The notes under the pieces are model-generated. The model had not been told where the DNA came from and made no database searches. It saw only the letters and a list, made by a program, of their open reading frames with translations. A program made the translations under genes and the position numbers. Of a DNA stretch of 64,000 bases, positions 9,025 to 18,805 are shown in pieces. Within the stretch, counting starts at the first letter, position 1, and each line of letters opens with the position of its first letter. The stretch comes from Aeromonas lacus. GTDB lineage: Bacteria > Pseudomonadota > Gammaproteobacteria > Enterobacterales > Aeromonadaceae. Location: contig NZ_JRGM01000180.1 of the NCBI RefSeq assembly GCF_000764665.1, forward strand, positions 1-64,000. The letters run 5' to 3'.

Positions 9025-9792
9025 TCAGGCGGCGCTTTGTGGCGCCGGTGACTCCGCTTCCGATCCCTTGATGGCGCTCAGGGCCGCCAGCAGCGGCGCC
9101 TCGTCATCACCGGGGAAACGGCTGACCCGACCAGCCATGTAGCGGCGGCTGAACAGATTGAACCAGTGCTGTAGCGCCTGCCCGGCCTTGAGCTCCCCGG
9201 CCACTTCCAGCACACAGGCCGCCACCTCGGCGGTGCAGAGGTGCTCCTCGCTGTTGGCGACCCGCATGCCGTAGGTGGAGAGCGCATCGGGCTTGATCGC
9301 CAGCACCGGAAAACCGTCGAGATAGGGGCTCTTGTTGAACATCTTGCGCGCCTCGGGCCAGGTGCCGTCGAGCAGGATAAAGAGCGGCTTCTTGCCGGGC
9401 GCCAGCACAACCTCGCCGGTCAAACGGGCCGGCTCCTTTTCACAGGCAGGAAAGACCACATAGGGTTGCCACGTGGGATCGGCCAGCAAGGCCAGCAACT
9501 CGGGATGGGGCTCGGTGCGCGACCAGAGAAAGGCCCAGGTGCTATCCGGCAACACATCGGCGATGAGACGGCCGGTGTTGGAGGGTTTCATAGGCTCGCT
9601 GTCGTACATCAGCAGGCAAAAGCCCGCCTCCGCTTTGAGCTCGGGGCGCCACTCGCAGGCACACCAATCCTCGCGCAGCTGGCAGGCTGGACAACGAGCC
9701 AACGTGCCGCCACGGGCGAGAAACGGTCGGGTAGAGATACTCTTGCGCCAGGCCCGCAGGCGGTTGACGGCGTGATCAGGAACAGGCTTCAT
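9025..9792 (-). CDS. tapT: DTW-domain tRNA-uridine aminocarboxypropyltransferase
   Basis: The 255-residue protein resembles E. coli TapT/YfiP, which uses S-adenosylmethionine to form acp3U at position 47 in the variable loop of several tRNAs. An N-terminal metal-binding cysteine cluster is seen at Cys34, Cys37, Cys44 and Cys46 (CPACQLREDWCAC). The DTW signature appears as LDGTWPEARKMF around residue 141. EPMKPSNTGRLIADVLP is another conserved block. The C-terminus is about 20 residues longer than in E. coli and of low complexity. It stands alone; the ROK regulator downstream in reading direction is convergent in neither sense, being on the same strand upstream. Confidence 0.88.
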   Translation of the reverse strand: MKPVPDHAVNRLRAWRKSISTRPFLARGGTLARCPACQLREDWCACEWRPELKAEAGFCLLMYDSEPMKPSNTGRLIADVLPDSTWAFLWSRTEPHPELLALLADPTWQPYVVFPACEKEPARLTGEVVLAPGKKPLFILLDGTWPEARKMFNKSPYLDGFPVLAIKPDALSTYGMRVANSEEHLCTAEVAACVLEVAGELKAGQALQHWFNLFSRRYMAGRVSRFPGDDEAPLLAALSAIKGSEAESPAPQSAA

Positions 9793-9931
9793 CTTGCGTC
9801 ACAAACAGAGGGAGATCATCAACGACGGTGCCAGCGGCCCGCCACAAAGGGGCTGAATTGTACCCAGTTGCGCGGCGATGGAACAGCATTCACTGCCCCT
9901 TTCGCCAATTCACACGTCCCGCAAAAAGGGC

Positions 9932-11143
9932 TCAGGACTCCTGACAGGTGCGCAGCAGCTCCAGCAACAGGCTGCCGTCGCGCAGCGCCTTGTGCACCTG
10001 CACCGAGGTGGGCTTGGTGGGATCTTCGTAGAAGTGGGTGGATTCGATCTGCAGCCGCACCAGATACTCGGCCGGCAACTGGCTCGCCAGCGACTGATGC
10101 AACATGGGGAACAGCAGCCGATCGGCACGGGTGATTTCACCCCCCAGCAGCAGCTTGCCCGGATTGAGCAGACAGATGAGGTTGGAGAGCACCCGCGACA
10201 GGCGCCCCGCCGCCTGATGGAGAATGTCCTGACAGAGGCTGTTGCCCGCCAGCGCCAGCTCGCACAGCTCGCGAATGGTGACACTCTCCGGCAGATCGTG
10301 CTCCTGCATCCGCTCGCGCAGATCCCGGTATTGCGCCTCCAGCGCCTGATTAGTCACTAGCGTGCAGGCGCAGCCAAAGCCGCCACAGTAGCAGCGCTGG
10401 CCATAGGGTTCGAGCTGCAAATGGCTGAGATCGCCGAGCAGCGCATTCTCGCTCTCGATAAGCTGGCCATTGACCACCATGCCGACCCCGATGTCGTTGT
10501 GAACGAACACCAGCACCGCATCAGCGCAATTCTTGGCGGCTCCCCACTCGCGCTCGGCCTGGATCCAGGTGCGCACGTCGCCGCTCACCAGCACCGGCAC
10601 CGCAAAGGCCTCCTGCAGGGTTGGCCCCAGCGGCCAGTTGCGCAGATCGTAGAAGGGGAAGTGTTTGACCATGCCGGAGTGCCGCTCTACCTGTCCCGGC
10701 AAACAAAGGGCGATGCAGGCAAGGTTGAGGGCCTTTTTCGGCAAGAAGCTGCGAATGGCGTGAACCAGGCTATCCAGCAGTTCGCCGCGCTCTGCCTCGG
10801 TAAAAATATGGCGATGGCGCGCCAGCGAACGACCGGTGAAGTCGAACAGCGCCATGTCTACATAACCACGCCCCAGACGCATGGAGAGAAACTGGAAGCG
10901 GCGCTCGTTGATGCGCAGCAAGGTCTGGCGACGGCCACGCCCCACCGAGCTTTCACCACAGGTGACCACCAGCCCGCTGTCGAGCAGCTCGCGGGTGATC
11001 TTGGTAATGCTGGCGGGAGAGAGACCAGTCAAGCGGGAGAGATCGGTGCGCGACAACTCCTTGTGCTCTTCCAGGCTGGCATAAACCAGGCCGTAGTTGA
11101 GCTGGCGGATCAAGTCGATACTACCTTTCACGATCTCATTCAT
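9932..11143 (-). CDS. mlc: ROK-family transcriptional repressor, Mlc-like
   Basis: The 403-residue protein has an N-terminal winged helix-turn-helix (about residues 20-65, LSRTDLSRLTGLSPASITKI) followed by a ROK domain. The family zinc site is present: a histidine in GDLSHLQLEPYG (about 239) and the cysteine cluster CYCGGFGC (about 249-256). Length and sequence are close to E. coli Mlc (406), the glucose-responsive repressor sequestered by the PTS permease EIICB-Glc. NagC is the alternative, but the SPASITKI helix resembles Mlc. It is a single gene. Its identity as the true Mlc orthologue is likely but not proven. Confidence 0.78.
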   Translation of the reverse strand: MNEIVKGSIDLIRQLNYGLVYASLEEHKELSRTDLSRLTGLSPASITKITRELLDSGLVVTCGESSVGRGRRQTLLRINERRFQFLSMRLGRGYVDMALFDFTGRSLARHRHIFTEAERGELLDSLVHAIRSFLPKKALNLACIALCLPGQVERHSGMVKHFPFYDLRNWPLGPTLQEAFAVPVLVSGDVRTWIQAEREWGAAKNCADAVLVFVHNDIGVGMVVNGQLIESENALLGDLSHLQLEPYGQRCYCGGFGCACTLVTNQALEAQYRDLRERMQEHDLPESVTIRELCELALAGNSLCQDILHQAAGRLSRVLSNLICLLNPGKLLLGGEITRADRLLFPMLHQSLASQLPAEYLVRLQIESTHFYEDPTKPTSVQVHKALRDGSLLLELLRTCQES

Positions 11144-11214
11144 AGGCTATGGGGCAAACGCAGACACAGAGGGCGGCAATTTTCACACATTATTGGTCAA
11201 TCCCCAAATAAAGT

Positions 11215-11240
11215 GCGGCCTGAACCGGGGTTCAGACCGC
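11215..11240 (-). terminator. probable terminator of the chemoreceptor gene
   Basis: A stem of GCGG-C-CTGAACC paired with GGTTCAG-A-CCGC (one internal mismatch) lies 33 bases after the stop codon of the leftward chemoreceptor gene. On the minus strand it is followed by ACTTTATTT. Confidence 0.6.
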
Positions 11241-11273
11241 ATCTTGTGGCACTCGTCACCTGACAAGGCAGGG

Positions 11274-12941
11274 TCAATAGCGGAACTGGGAGACCAGTTT
11301 GCGCAATTTGTCACCGGTATTGGCCAGATCGCGGGTGGTGCTGTTGGACTCGACCGCCGCGCTGGTCAGCTCGCTGACAATCTGCTGGATGGCCACCAGA
11401 TTCTTGTTGATCTCCTCGGAGACCGCGTGCTGCTCCTCGGCGGCCGTAGCGATCTGGATGTTCATGTCGTTGATGGTGCTGACCGCCATCACCATGCTGT
11501 CGAGGGAGCTGGCGATATGGCTCGCCTCCTGCACTGTCTCCTGACTGCGCTCCTCGCTCGCCTGCATTACATCCACTGCCTGCTTCACCCCGCCCTGCAG
11601 ACGCTGGAGCATCTCGTTGATCTCCTTGGTGCTCTGCTGGGTACGGCCGGCAAGGGATCGCACCTCGTCTGCCACCACCGCAAAGCCGCGGCCCTGCTCA
11701 CCGGCACGGGCCGCTTCGATGGCCGCGTTCAGCGCCAGCAGGTTGGTCTGCTCGGCGATGCCGCGAATGACCTCCACCACAGAACCGATCTTGCCGGTCT
11801 CCTGCGCCAGCTGCTCGATAACACCGGAAGCGGTATGTACCTCGCCCACCAGCCGGTTGATGCTGTTGATGGCGGTGCTCACCACGCCGCGCGCCGCGTC
11901 GGATTCGCGGGCCGCATCGCTGGTAGCACTGGCGGCATTGGAGGCGCTGGCCGCCACTTCCTGCGCGGTCGAGCTCATCTCGGTCACTGCGGTGACCACC
12001 TGATCGGTCTCCCGGCTATGACCGTGCATCTGCTGGTCGTAGTGCTCGCTCAGGTGATGCAGCTTGTCGACGGCGCTGAAGAGGTGGTTGCTGGTCTCCC
12101 CGACCTGACTCACCACCGACTGGATCCGCTCGACGAAGCGGTTGAAGGCGCTGGCCAGCTGACCAATCTCATCCTTGCTCTGCACCTTGAGGCGCTGGGT
12201 CAGATCCCCCTCGCCGTTGGCGATATCGTTCAATGCCAGCACCGCATCTGCCAGCGGTTTGCTGACCCGGTTGCCGACGATAACGGTTGCCACCAGAGTG
12301 ACGCCCAAAATCACCAGGATCACCAGCACCCCGACCTGCAGCGAGCTGTTCATCTTGCTCTCCCGCTCGGCACGCAGGGTGGCCAGTTCGTTGTCGATGT
12401 CATCGATATAAAAGCCGGTCCCTATGATCCACTGGTATTTGTCCAGCACCAGGGTAAAGGCCAGCTTGGGCGCATCACGGCCGATGGAGGGCTTGGCCGT
12501 CCAGTATTCGGTAAAGCCATCTCCCTGACGGGCCGATTTGAGGATCTCCTGAATAAGGAACTTGCCCTTGGCATCCTTGTCATTCCAGCGATTTTTGCCC
12601 TCCAGTTCGGTGCGAACCGGCAGCAATATGGTGTTGCCCTCAAAGTCATAGACAAAGAAGTAACCGTCGCTGCTGTAGCGCAGCGGTCTGAGCAACTCTT
12701 TGACCTTTTGCCGATTCTCCGGTGAATCAGGCAAGGAGTAGACAGCGTTGATGGCCGTCTGGGCCATCATGATGTAACTGCTGAGCAGCGCCTTGCGATC
12801 CTTGATCGCCTTCTCCCGCGCCACCACCAGATCAGACTCCAGATCGCTTCTGGAGAGCATGTAGTTGCTGAGATTGACCGCCAGTGCCATCAGCAGCACG
12901 GGGAGCGCTCCGAGTAACAGGATTTTCTGCTTTAACGTCAT
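11274..12941 (-). CDS. methyl-accepting chemotaxis protein with sCache sensor
   Basis: The 555-residue receptor has an N-terminal membrane helix (about 7-27). A periplasmic single-Cache domain (about 32-185) includes [16 protein letters not shown] and [17 protein letters not shown] second membrane helix (about 190-212) and a HAMP linker (about 212-265, [11 protein letters not shown]) follow, then a long cytoplasmic signalling helix. The CheA/CheW-contact hairpin is intact ([20 protein letters not shown], about 390-433). The C-terminus ends QFRY with no CheR/CheB-tethering pentapeptide. sCache receptors often sense small organic acids; the ligand here is unknown. It is monocistronic. Confidence 0.93.
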   Translation of the reverse strand: MTLKQKILLLGALPVLLMALAVNLSNYMLSRSDLESDLVVAREKAIKDRKALLSSYIMMAQTAINAVYSLPDSPENRQKVKELLRPLRYSSDGYFFVYDFEGNTILLPVRTELEGKNRWNDKDAKGKFLIQEILKSARQGDGFTEYWTAKPSIGRDAPKLAFTLVLDKYQWIIGTGFYIDDIDNELATLRAERESKMNSSLQVGVLVILVILGVTLVATVIVGNRVSKPLADAVLALNDIANGEGDLTQRLKVQSKDEIGQLASAFNRFVERIQSVVSQVGETSNHLFSAVDKLHHLSEHYDQQMHGHSRETDQVVTAVTEMSSTAQEVAASASNAASATSDAARESDAARGVVSTAINSINRLVGEVHTASGVIEQLAQETGKIGSVVEVIRGIAEQTNLLALNAAIEAARAGEQGRGFAVVADEVRSLAGRTQQSTKEINEMLQRLQGGVKQAVDVMQASEERSQETVQEASHIASSLDSMVMAVSTINDMNIQIATAAEEQHAVSEEINKNLVAIQQIVSELTSAAVESNSTTRDLANTGDKLRKLVSQFRY

Positions 12942-13065
12942 TTTTCACATCCTTGCAGCTGTTTTTATTGGAATTCCTTGCCCAATCATCAGTATAGGTG
13001 CTGGCAGTTCGCGGCTCGCTTTCGTTACAATTCCCTTAAAATAAATCGGCCAATTAGCGAAAAAC

Positions 13066-13524
13066 ATGACTCTTTGCCCTTGCGGTTCCAACCTTTCTCT
13101 CGAACTGTGCTGCGGATCACTCCACGGCGGAGCTCCAGTTCTCACCCCAGAACAGCTGATGCGCTCGCGCTATAGCGCCTTCGTGCTGGGTCTGGGGGAT
13201 TATCTGGTGCATAGCTGGCACCCCGACTATCTGGGAGAGCTGACCGCAGAACTGCTCTCCCAGACCGATACCCAATGGGATGGCCTCGAGATCATCGCCA
13301 GCCAAGGCGGCCCCGACGACATACTCGGCATGGTGGAGTTCAAAGCCTGGTTCGTGGAAGGCGAGACCCGCCAATGCCTGCATGAACGTTCCCGCTTCGT
13401 ACGTCATGAGGGGCGCTGGGTCTACACCGACGGCGAGATAGATCCCGTCACGCTCCGGATAGGGCGCAATGATCCCTGTTCCTGTGGCAGCGGCAAGAAG
13501 TTCAAGAAGTGTTGCGGCAATTGA
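13066..13524 (+). CDS. ychJ: YchJ family protein with two SEC-C zinc motifs
   Basis: The 152-residue protein has SEC-C type cysteine motifs at both ends: [14 protein letters not shown] (residues 4-17) and [17 protein letters not shown] at the C-terminus. Between them is the NTF2-like YchJ domain ([11 protein letters not shown] at about 31, then [15 protein letters not shown]). Length and motifs match E. coli YchJ (152). SEC-C motifs bind zinc as in SecA; no enzymatic role is established. The PilZ gene follows after 51 bases on the same strand. Confidence 0.92.
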   Translation: MTLCPCGSNLSLELCCGSLHGGAPVLTPEQLMRSRYSAFVLGLGDYLVHSWHPDYLGELTAELLSQTDTQWDGLEIIASQGGPDDILGMVEFKAWFVEGETRQCLHERSRFVRHEGRWVYTDGEIDPVTLRIGRNDPCSCGSGKKFKKCCGN

Positions 13525-13575
13525 GGCTGACTACTTAAATGAATCTGTAACGCGGGAGCATCGGGATCATGATCC

Positions 13576-14361
13576 ATGACACAACAGACTCAGCAGTCAC
13601 CCTTCAAATCGATCAAGGATCGCATCAAGGCCAATAAGGAGAAAGGAGTATCCATCCAGGGACCCGATGTCATGGATTATCTCTATCCCGCCAGCAAGGT
13701 GGGGATCGAGGTAATCACTCCGACCGGTCAGCTGCGCTCCCTGCCTGCCGTGCTGATCGGCGCCGACAAGGCGCGCATCATCTATTTCAGCCTGCCCGCC
13801 ACCACCCCGGCGGATGCCGCCCTCTACTGTCAGCCGGGTTACCGGCTCACTGCGGCCATCATCTGCGAGCGGGGCGTGGGAGCCATGCTCTGCTTCGAGG
13901 GCTTTATCGAGCAGTTCAACAAGCAGCCCCAGCTCTTCACCATGCGCCAGCCAGAGAGCATGACCCTGTTCAAGATCCGCAAGGAGATCCGCTACCCCAT
14001 CAGCTGTGAGGGGGTCGCACTCTTTGCCCAGCATCCGCTCAACATTCATCTGGTGGATTTTTCGCTGGCAGGTTGCGCCTTCAGCACCCACCATCAGGCG
14101 CCGACCATCCCCCTCAACCACTCGCTTGAGCTGCGTCTCGATGCCGCCACCAACAGCGGGATGCCCTACCAGCTGACCGGCACAGTGCGCAACCAGCGCC
14201 AAATCAACAACTACCCCGTCTACGGCATGCAGTTCGACGCAGCCGGCTTGCAACAAAGCGAAACCTTTTTGAAGCACCTCGAATTCAATGGCCACCAGAT
14301 GGTCGTTCGCACTCAAACTGGCGCCGTTGCAAACATCGCCATGGGCCACTCAGCCCCCTGA
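13576..14361 (+). CDS. PilZ-domain c-di-GMP effector (YcgR-like)
   Basis: The 261-residue cytoplasmic protein has an N-terminal YcgR/PilZN-like beta domain (about 25-130) and a C-terminal PilZ domain (about 133-240). The c-di-GMP-binding signatures are intact: RKEIR, fitting RxxxR, and DFSLAG, fitting D/NxSxxG. Such proteins act as flagellar brakes or biofilm switches when bound to c-di-GMP. No flagellar gene adjoins it, but a giant LapA-type adhesin lies 4 kb downstream and is itself the kind of protein controlled by c-di-GMP; a functional link is only speculation. ATG 13576 was taken as start although the ribosome site is weak. Confidence 0.85.
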   Translation: MTQQTQQSPFKSIKDRIKANKEKGVSIQGPDVMDYLYPASKVGIEVITPTGQLRSLPAVLIGADKARIIYFSLPATTPADAALYCQPGYRLTAAIICERGVGAMLCFEGFIEQFNKQPQLFTMRQPESMTLFKIRKEIRYPISCEGVALFAQHPLNIHLVDFSLAGCAFSTHHQAPTIPLNHSLELRLDAATNSGMPYQLTGTVRNQRQINNYPVYGMQFDAAGLQQSETFLKHLEFNGHQMVVRTQTGAVANIAMGHSAP

Positions 14362-14415
14362 AAGGGGCTATTGTCAGGCCGATCCCGATCACACTTCTGA
14401 GCATTAACGGTCAAA

Positions 14416-14435
14416 AATGTTCGATCACGCTCATT
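14416..14435 (+). promoter_or_regulatory. candidate GlpR operator before glpA
   Basis: AATGTTCGATCACGCTCATT is an imperfect palindrome matching the remembered GlpR operator core (TGTTCGATAACGAACA) in the left half and centre. Its position 77 bases before glpA fits repression of glpABC in the absence of glycerol-3-phosphate. Confidence 0.6.
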
Positions 14436-14438
14436 TAT

Positions 14439-14452
14439 TTGGTCTAAATCAA
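14439..14452 (+). promoter_or_regulatory. candidate FNR box before glpA
   Basis: TTGGTCTAAATCAA matches the FNR consensus TTGAT-N4-ATCAA at nine of ten defined positions. It lies just downstream of the GlpR-like site and fits anaerobic activation of glpABC, as known in E. coli. No good -10 hexamer was seen at the exact expected spacing. Confidence 0.6.
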
Positions 14453-14512
14453 ACATTTTACTCACGGTTAACGTCAAACTTCTCATCAATGTGAGTAGCG
14501 AGACCGGCACCA

Positions 14513-16198
14513 ATGCAAAGAATAACTACACAAGTCGTCATCATAGGCGGCGGGGCCACCGGGGCAGGCATCATGCGCGATTGCGCACTGCGCGGCATTA
14601 ACTGCGTTCTGCTCGAACGGGACGACATCGCCGCCGGCACCACGGGGCGCAACCATGGCCTGCTCCACTCGGGAGCACGCTACGCGGTGACGGATCAAGA
14701 GTCCGCCCGCGAGTGCATTCAGGAAAACCGCATCCTCAAGCGGATTGCCAGCCATTGTGTCGAGGACACCGGCGGCCTCTTCCTCACCCTGCCAGAAGAT
14801 GACATCAATTTCCAAACCACCTTTATGGATGCCTGCGCCCGTGCCGGAATTGAAACCCGTCAGCTCGATCCCCGCGAAGCCCTGCGCATGGAGCCCAACG
14901 CCAACCCGGCGATGATTGGCGCCATCCACGTGCCGGATGGCACGGTCGATCCATTCCGCCTCGCCGCCGCCAACGTGCTGGACGCCAAAGAGCACGGCGC
15001 GCGCATCTTTACCCACTGCAAGGTGCTGGGACTCTTGCGCACTCAGGATCGGGTACACGGGGTCAAGGCGATCAACACCCGCACCGGCGAAGCATTCGAG
15101 GTAGAGTGTCAGGAGGTGATCAACGCCGCCGGCATCTGGGGCCAGCAAATTTGCGAATACGCCGATCTCGGCATCCGCATGTTCCCGGCCAAGGGATCCC
15201 TGCTCATCATGGATTACCGTATCAACCAGCTGGTGCTCAACCGCGCTCGCAAACCGGCGGATGCGGACATTCTGGTACCCGGCGATACCATCTCCCTTAT
15301 CGGCACCACCTCCAGCCGCATCGATTACAACAAGATTGACCAGCTCACCGTCGAACCCGAAGAGGTGGAGGTGCTGCTGCGCGAGGGGATCAAGCTTGCC
15401 CCCATCATGGCGCGCACCCGCCTGCTGCGCGCCTATGCCGGGGTTCGCCCGCTGGTGGCGGTGGATGGCGACGAGAGCGGCCGCAACATCAGCCGCGGCA
15501 TTGTGCTGCTGGATCACGCCGAGCGCGATGGCCTCAAGGGCTTCAACACCATCACCGGCGGCAAGCTGATGACCTACCGCCTGATGGCCGAATGGGCCAC
15601 CGATCTGCTGGCCAAAAAGCTCGGAAACAGCAAGCCCTGCCGCACTGCCGAGCTCAATCTGCCCGGCTCGCGAGATCCGGAGAAAGTCTCCGCCCCGGGG
15701 CTCTCGGTACCTGCCGAAGGGTCGGCCCAGTACCGCCACGGTGAGCGGGTCATCGCATTCTTCCGCGACAATCCCAAGGCCAACGCCCTCATCTGCGAGT
15801 GCGAGATGGTCACCGCGGGCGAAATCGAATATGCCCTGCGCGAGTTGGATGTCGACAACCTCATCGATCTGCGCCGCCGCACCCGTCTTGGCATGGGCCC
15901 CTGCCAGGGCGAGCTCTGTGCCTACCGCGCAGCCGGCCTGATGCAGGAGTACGGCAAGGCCGACGGCCGTCAGGCCTGCGTCATGCTGCGCCAGTTCCTC
16001 GAGGAGCGCTACAAGGGCACCCGCCCGGTACTGTGGGGTGATGCCCTGCGCGAGGCCGAGTTTACCTACTGGATCTACGAGGGGCTGTTTGGCCTTGGCG
16101 AGTGGACCACACCACAGCTGGTCGCCGATGCGCCACGCGCCCCCGGGCAGCACAATGCCACTCACGCCACTGAGAAGGAGAGCCGTCATGAAGTTTGA
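14513..16198 (+). CDS. glpA: anaerobic glycerol-3-phosphate dehydrogenase subunit A
   Basis: The 561-residue FAD subunit oxidises glycerol-3-phosphate to dihydroxyacetone phosphate during anaerobic growth and passes electrons through GlpB/GlpC to menaquinone. The dinucleotide-binding GGGATGAG lies at residues 11-18, followed by GTTGRNHGLLHSGAR, a flavin contact typical of GlpA/GlpD. The C-terminal BFD-like 2Fe-2S domain has cysteines in CECEM (about 428) and GPCQGELC (about 463-468). It is about 20 residues longer than E. coli GlpA (542). It overlaps glpB by 11 bases and heads the glpABC operon. GlpR- and FNR-like sites precede it. Confidence 0.95.
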   Translation: MQRITTQVVIIGGGATGAGIMRDCALRGINCVLLERDDIAAGTTGRNHGLLHSGARYAVTDQESARECIQENRILKRIASHCVEDTGGLFLTLPEDDINFQTTFMDACARAGIETRQLDPREALRMEPNANPAMIGAIHVPDGTVDPFRLAAANVLDAKEHGARIFTHCKVLGLLRTQDRVHGVKAINTRTGEAFEVECQEVINAAGIWGQQICEYADLGIRMFPAKGSLLIMDYRINQLVLNRARKPADADILVPGDTISLIGTTSSRIDYNKIDQLTVEPEEVEVLLREGIKLAPIMARTRLLRAYAGVRPLVAVDGDESGRNISRGIVLLDHAERDGLKGFNTITGGKLMTYRLMAEWATDLLAKKLGNSKPCRTAELNLPGSRDPEKVSAPGLSVPAEGSAQYRHGERVIAFFRDNPKANALICECEMVTAGEIEYALRELDVDNLIDLRRRTRLGMGPCQGELCAYRAAGLMQEYGKADGRQACVMLRQFLEERYKGTRPVLWGDALREAEFTYWIYEGLFGLGEWTTPQLVADAPRAPGQHNATHATEKESRHEV

Positions 16199-17453
16199 CA
16201 ATATCGTTATCGGCGGCGGCATGGCGGGCCTCTCGGCCGCCCTGCGTCTGGTGGAAGCGGGCCAGAAGACCCTGCTGATGGCCTCCGGCCAGAGTGCCCT
16301 GCACTTCTCCTCCGGCTCGGTCGACCTGCTGGAGAGCGAGGGCGACCCCCGCGCCGCCCTGCCCGCCTTTATGGCGGCCCATCCGGATCACCCCTACAGC
16401 AAAGTAGGAATGCAAAATATCGAGGCGAGTCTGGCCGATCTGCAGCGCCACTGCGCCGAGCAGGGGCTGCCGCTGGTGCGCCACGAGACCAATCACCAGC
16501 GCCTGACCCCCATCGGCACCCTCAAGCGCACCTGGCTCTCCCCCGATACCTGCGCCTGTGTGACCGACGCCCCCATTCCACAGAGCCTGCTGCTGGCGAC
16601 ACTGGAAGGCTTTCGCGACTTTCATCCGGCACTGGCGGCGGCCAATCTGGCGACCCATCCCCGCTTCGCCCACTGCCGCATTCTGACCGGCGAAATCCGC
16701 CTGCCCCAGCTGGCCGAATTCAGCCGCAATCCCCATGAGTTTCGCTCCGCCGACATCGCGCGCCTGTGTGACAAGCACCATCTGGTGGCCGATCTGGCCA
16801 GCGAGATCAGTCGAATGGTGCAGGAGAGCGGCGTGCCCGACTGCCGCCATATCGTGCTACCCGCCTGCCTGTCGCTGGGGCTGGTTGGCCCGCGTCTGGC
16901 GGAGCTGGAGCAATGTACCGGCTGCACCATCAAGGAGGTGGCGACCATGCCGCCATCGCTGATCGGGATGCGGATGCAGGAGGCGCTCAAGCGCCGCTTC
17001 ATGGCCCTTGGCGGCACCTTCCTCACCAGCGAGCGGGTGCTGGGCGCCCGTTACGAGGGGGATCGGGTGGTCGGCGTACACACCCAGAATGGCGATGATC
17101 AGCTGTTTGAAGCGGACAACTTCGTGCTCGCCTCCGGCAGCTTCTTTAGCCGCGGGCTGGAGTCCCGTCTGCGCGGCATTCGCGAACCCATCTTCGATGC
17201 CGATGTGCTGAGTCTTGAGGAGCGCGACGCCTGGGCCGGTCGCCGCCTGTTCGATCACCACCCTTTCATGGGTTTCGGGGTCAAGACCGACGACCAGCTC
17301 AGAGTGCTGCGCGATGGCAAGCCGCTCGCCAACCTCTATGGCGCCGGCAGCGTGCTGGCTAACTATGACCCCATCAAGGAGGGGTCAGGGTCAGGTGTCG
17401 CGGTTGCCACCGGCTGGCAGGCCGCCGGCCATATTCTGGGCGCCGCCCAATGA
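16188..17453 (+). CDS. glpB: anaerobic glycerol-3-phosphate dehydrogenase subunit B
   Basis: The 421-residue flavoprotein subunit (E. coli 419) starts at ATG 16188, preceded by GAAGGAG and overlapping the end of glpA by 11 bases in another frame. The same frame stays open upstream to 16038, but that stretch lies inside glpA. A GGGMAGLS nucleotide-binding loop is at residues 9-16. YGAGSVLANYDP and GSGSGVAVATGWQAAG near the C-terminus are typical of GlpB. It links GlpA to the membrane-bound GlpC. Confidence 0.94.
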   Translation: MKFDNIVIGGGMAGLSAALRLVEAGQKTLLMASGQSALHFSSGSVDLLESEGDPRAALPAFMAAHPDHPYSKVGMQNIEASLADLQRHCAEQGLPLVRHETNHQRLTPIGTLKRTWLSPDTCACVTDAPIPQSLLLATLEGFRDFHPALAAANLATHPRFAHCRILTGEIRLPQLAEFSRNPHEFRSADIARLCDKHHLVADLASEISRMVQESGVPDCRHIVLPACLSLGLVGPRLAELEQCTGCTIKEVATMPPSLIGMRMQEALKRRFMALGGTFLTSERVLGARYEGDRVVGVHTQNGDDQLFEADNFVLASGSFFSRGLESRLRGIREPIFDADVLSLEERDAWAGRRLFDHHPFMGFGVKTDDQLRVLRDGKPLANLYGAGSVLANYDPIKEGSGSGVAVATGWQAAGHILGAAQ

Positions 17454-17504
17454 TTACTTCGTCCCATATCCCGTGCCTTCACACCCTACGGGAGGAGAAC
17501 TGAC

Positions 17505-18707
17505 ATGCTACTGGATCATGCCAATCAAACTTTCGATCAGTGCATCAAATGCACCGTCTGTACCGCCTACTGCCCGGTGGCCAAGGCCAACCCCGCCTAC
17601 CCCGGCCCCAAGCAGGCGGGCCCGGATGGCGAGCGGCTGCGGATCAAGAGCCCGGAGCTGTTTGACAGCGCCCTCAAGCACTGTACCAACTGCAAGCGCT
17701 GCGAAGTGGCCTGCCCGAGCGGGGTGCGCATCGGCGACATCATAGCCAAGGCCAAAGACAAGTACAGTGGCTTCAAACCGGGGATCCGCGAATTCGTGCT
17801 CTCCCACACCGATCTGATGGGCAGCATGTCCACCCTGATGGCCCCGGTGGTCAACTTCACCACCGGCCTCAAGCCGATGAAGCTGGTGCTGGACAAGGCG
17901 CTGGGGGTCTCCTCCCACCGCGACCTGCCCAAATACTCCCAGGGCACCTTCCGCGGCTGGTACAAGAAGCAGAAAGCGAATCAGGCCCGCTTCGAGCGGC
18001 AAATCGCCTACTTCCACGGCTGCTACGTCAACTACAACCACCCGCAGCTCGGCAAGGAGCTGGTGCAGGTGCTCAACGCCATGAACATCGGCGTCCAGCT
18101 GCTGGAGCGGGAGAAGTGCTGCGGCGTGCCACTGATTGCCAACGGCTTCATGGACAAGGCCAAGCAGCAGGCTGCCTTCAACATCAAGCAGCTGGAGAAC
18201 ACCCTGCTTGGCAACGAGATGCCGCTGCTGGCCACCTCCTCCACCTGCGGCTTCACCCTGCGCGACGAATATCCCCACCTGCTGGAGCAGGACAACCACA
18301 AGGTGCGCGATCGCATCTCGCTGGTAACCCGCTTCCTGTGGAACGAGTTCTACAAGGGCAACAAGCCGGCGATGAAACCACTCAATCTGCACATCGCCTA
18401 CCACACCCCCTGCCACATGGAGAAGATGGGGGGCGTCATCTATACCCTCGAGCTGCTGCGCGCCATCCCCGGGGTCAAGGTGACCGTGCTGGACTCCCAG
18501 TGCTGCGGCATCGCCGGCACCTACGGCTTCAAGTCGGAGAACTACCAGACCAGCCAGACCATCGGCGAAGGACTGTTTGATCAAATCAACCGGCTGGCCC
18601 CCGATCTGGTGATCACCGACTGCGAGACCTGCAAATGGCAGATCGAGATGAGCACCAGCTTCCGCTGTGAGCATCCCATCCACCTGCTGGCCCAAGCGCT
18701 GGCCTGA
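17505..18707 (+). CDS. glpC: anaerobic glycerol-3-phosphate dehydrogenase subunit C
   Basis: The 400-residue iron-sulfur subunit (E. coli 396) anchors GlpAB to the membrane and passes electrons to the quinone pool. Two 4Fe-4S cysteine clusters are seen at residues 13-23 (CIKCTVCTAYC) and 60-70 (CTNCKRCEVAC). Two CCG-domain motifs follow, KCCGVPL near 204 and QCCGIAG near 332, of the kind shared with GlpC, HdrB and LldE. A GGAGGAG ribosome site precedes ATG 17505, 51 bases after glpB. A perfect palindromic terminator closes the operon. Confidence 0.95.
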   Translation: MLLDHANQTFDQCIKCTVCTAYCPVAKANPAYPGPKQAGPDGERLRIKSPELFDSALKHCTNCKRCEVACPSGVRIGDIIAKAKDKYSGFKPGIREFVLSHTDLMGSMSTLMAPVVNFTTGLKPMKLVLDKALGVSSHRDLPKYSQGTFRGWYKKQKANQARFERQIAYFHGCYVNYNHPQLGKELVQVLNAMNIGVQLLEREKCCGVPLIANGFMDKAKQQAAFNIKQLENTLLGNEMPLLATSSTCGFTLRDEYPHLLEQDNHKVRDRISLVTRFLWNEFYKGNKPAMKPLNLHIAYHTPCHMEKMGGVIYTLELLRAIPGVKVTVLDSQCCGIAGTYGFKSENYQTSQTIGEGLFDQINRLAPDLVITDCETCKWQIEMSTSFRCEHPIHLLAQALA

Positions 18708-18758
18708 ATCCCCCGGCCCTTGCGGCCGCATAAAAAACGATCCACGCAGAGATAAACA

Positions 18759-18786
18759 AAGAGCCGGCAATTGCCGGCTCTTCCTT
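18759..18786. terminator. bidirectional terminator between glpC and the adhesin gene
   Basis: A perfect 12-bp inverted repeat, AAGAGCCGGCAA with TTGCCGGCTCTT, is followed by CCTTTT. It separates the convergent glpABC operon and giant adhesin gene; on the minus strand it is followed by GTTTATC. Confidence 0.88.
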
Positions 18787-18805
18787 TTACGTTTCACTCC
18801 CGCTA

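Noticed and set aside
14486-16222. 578-codon minus-strand frame opposite glpA
   Set aside because: glpA is unmistakable on the plus strand; the antisense frame is an effect of GC-rich codon use.
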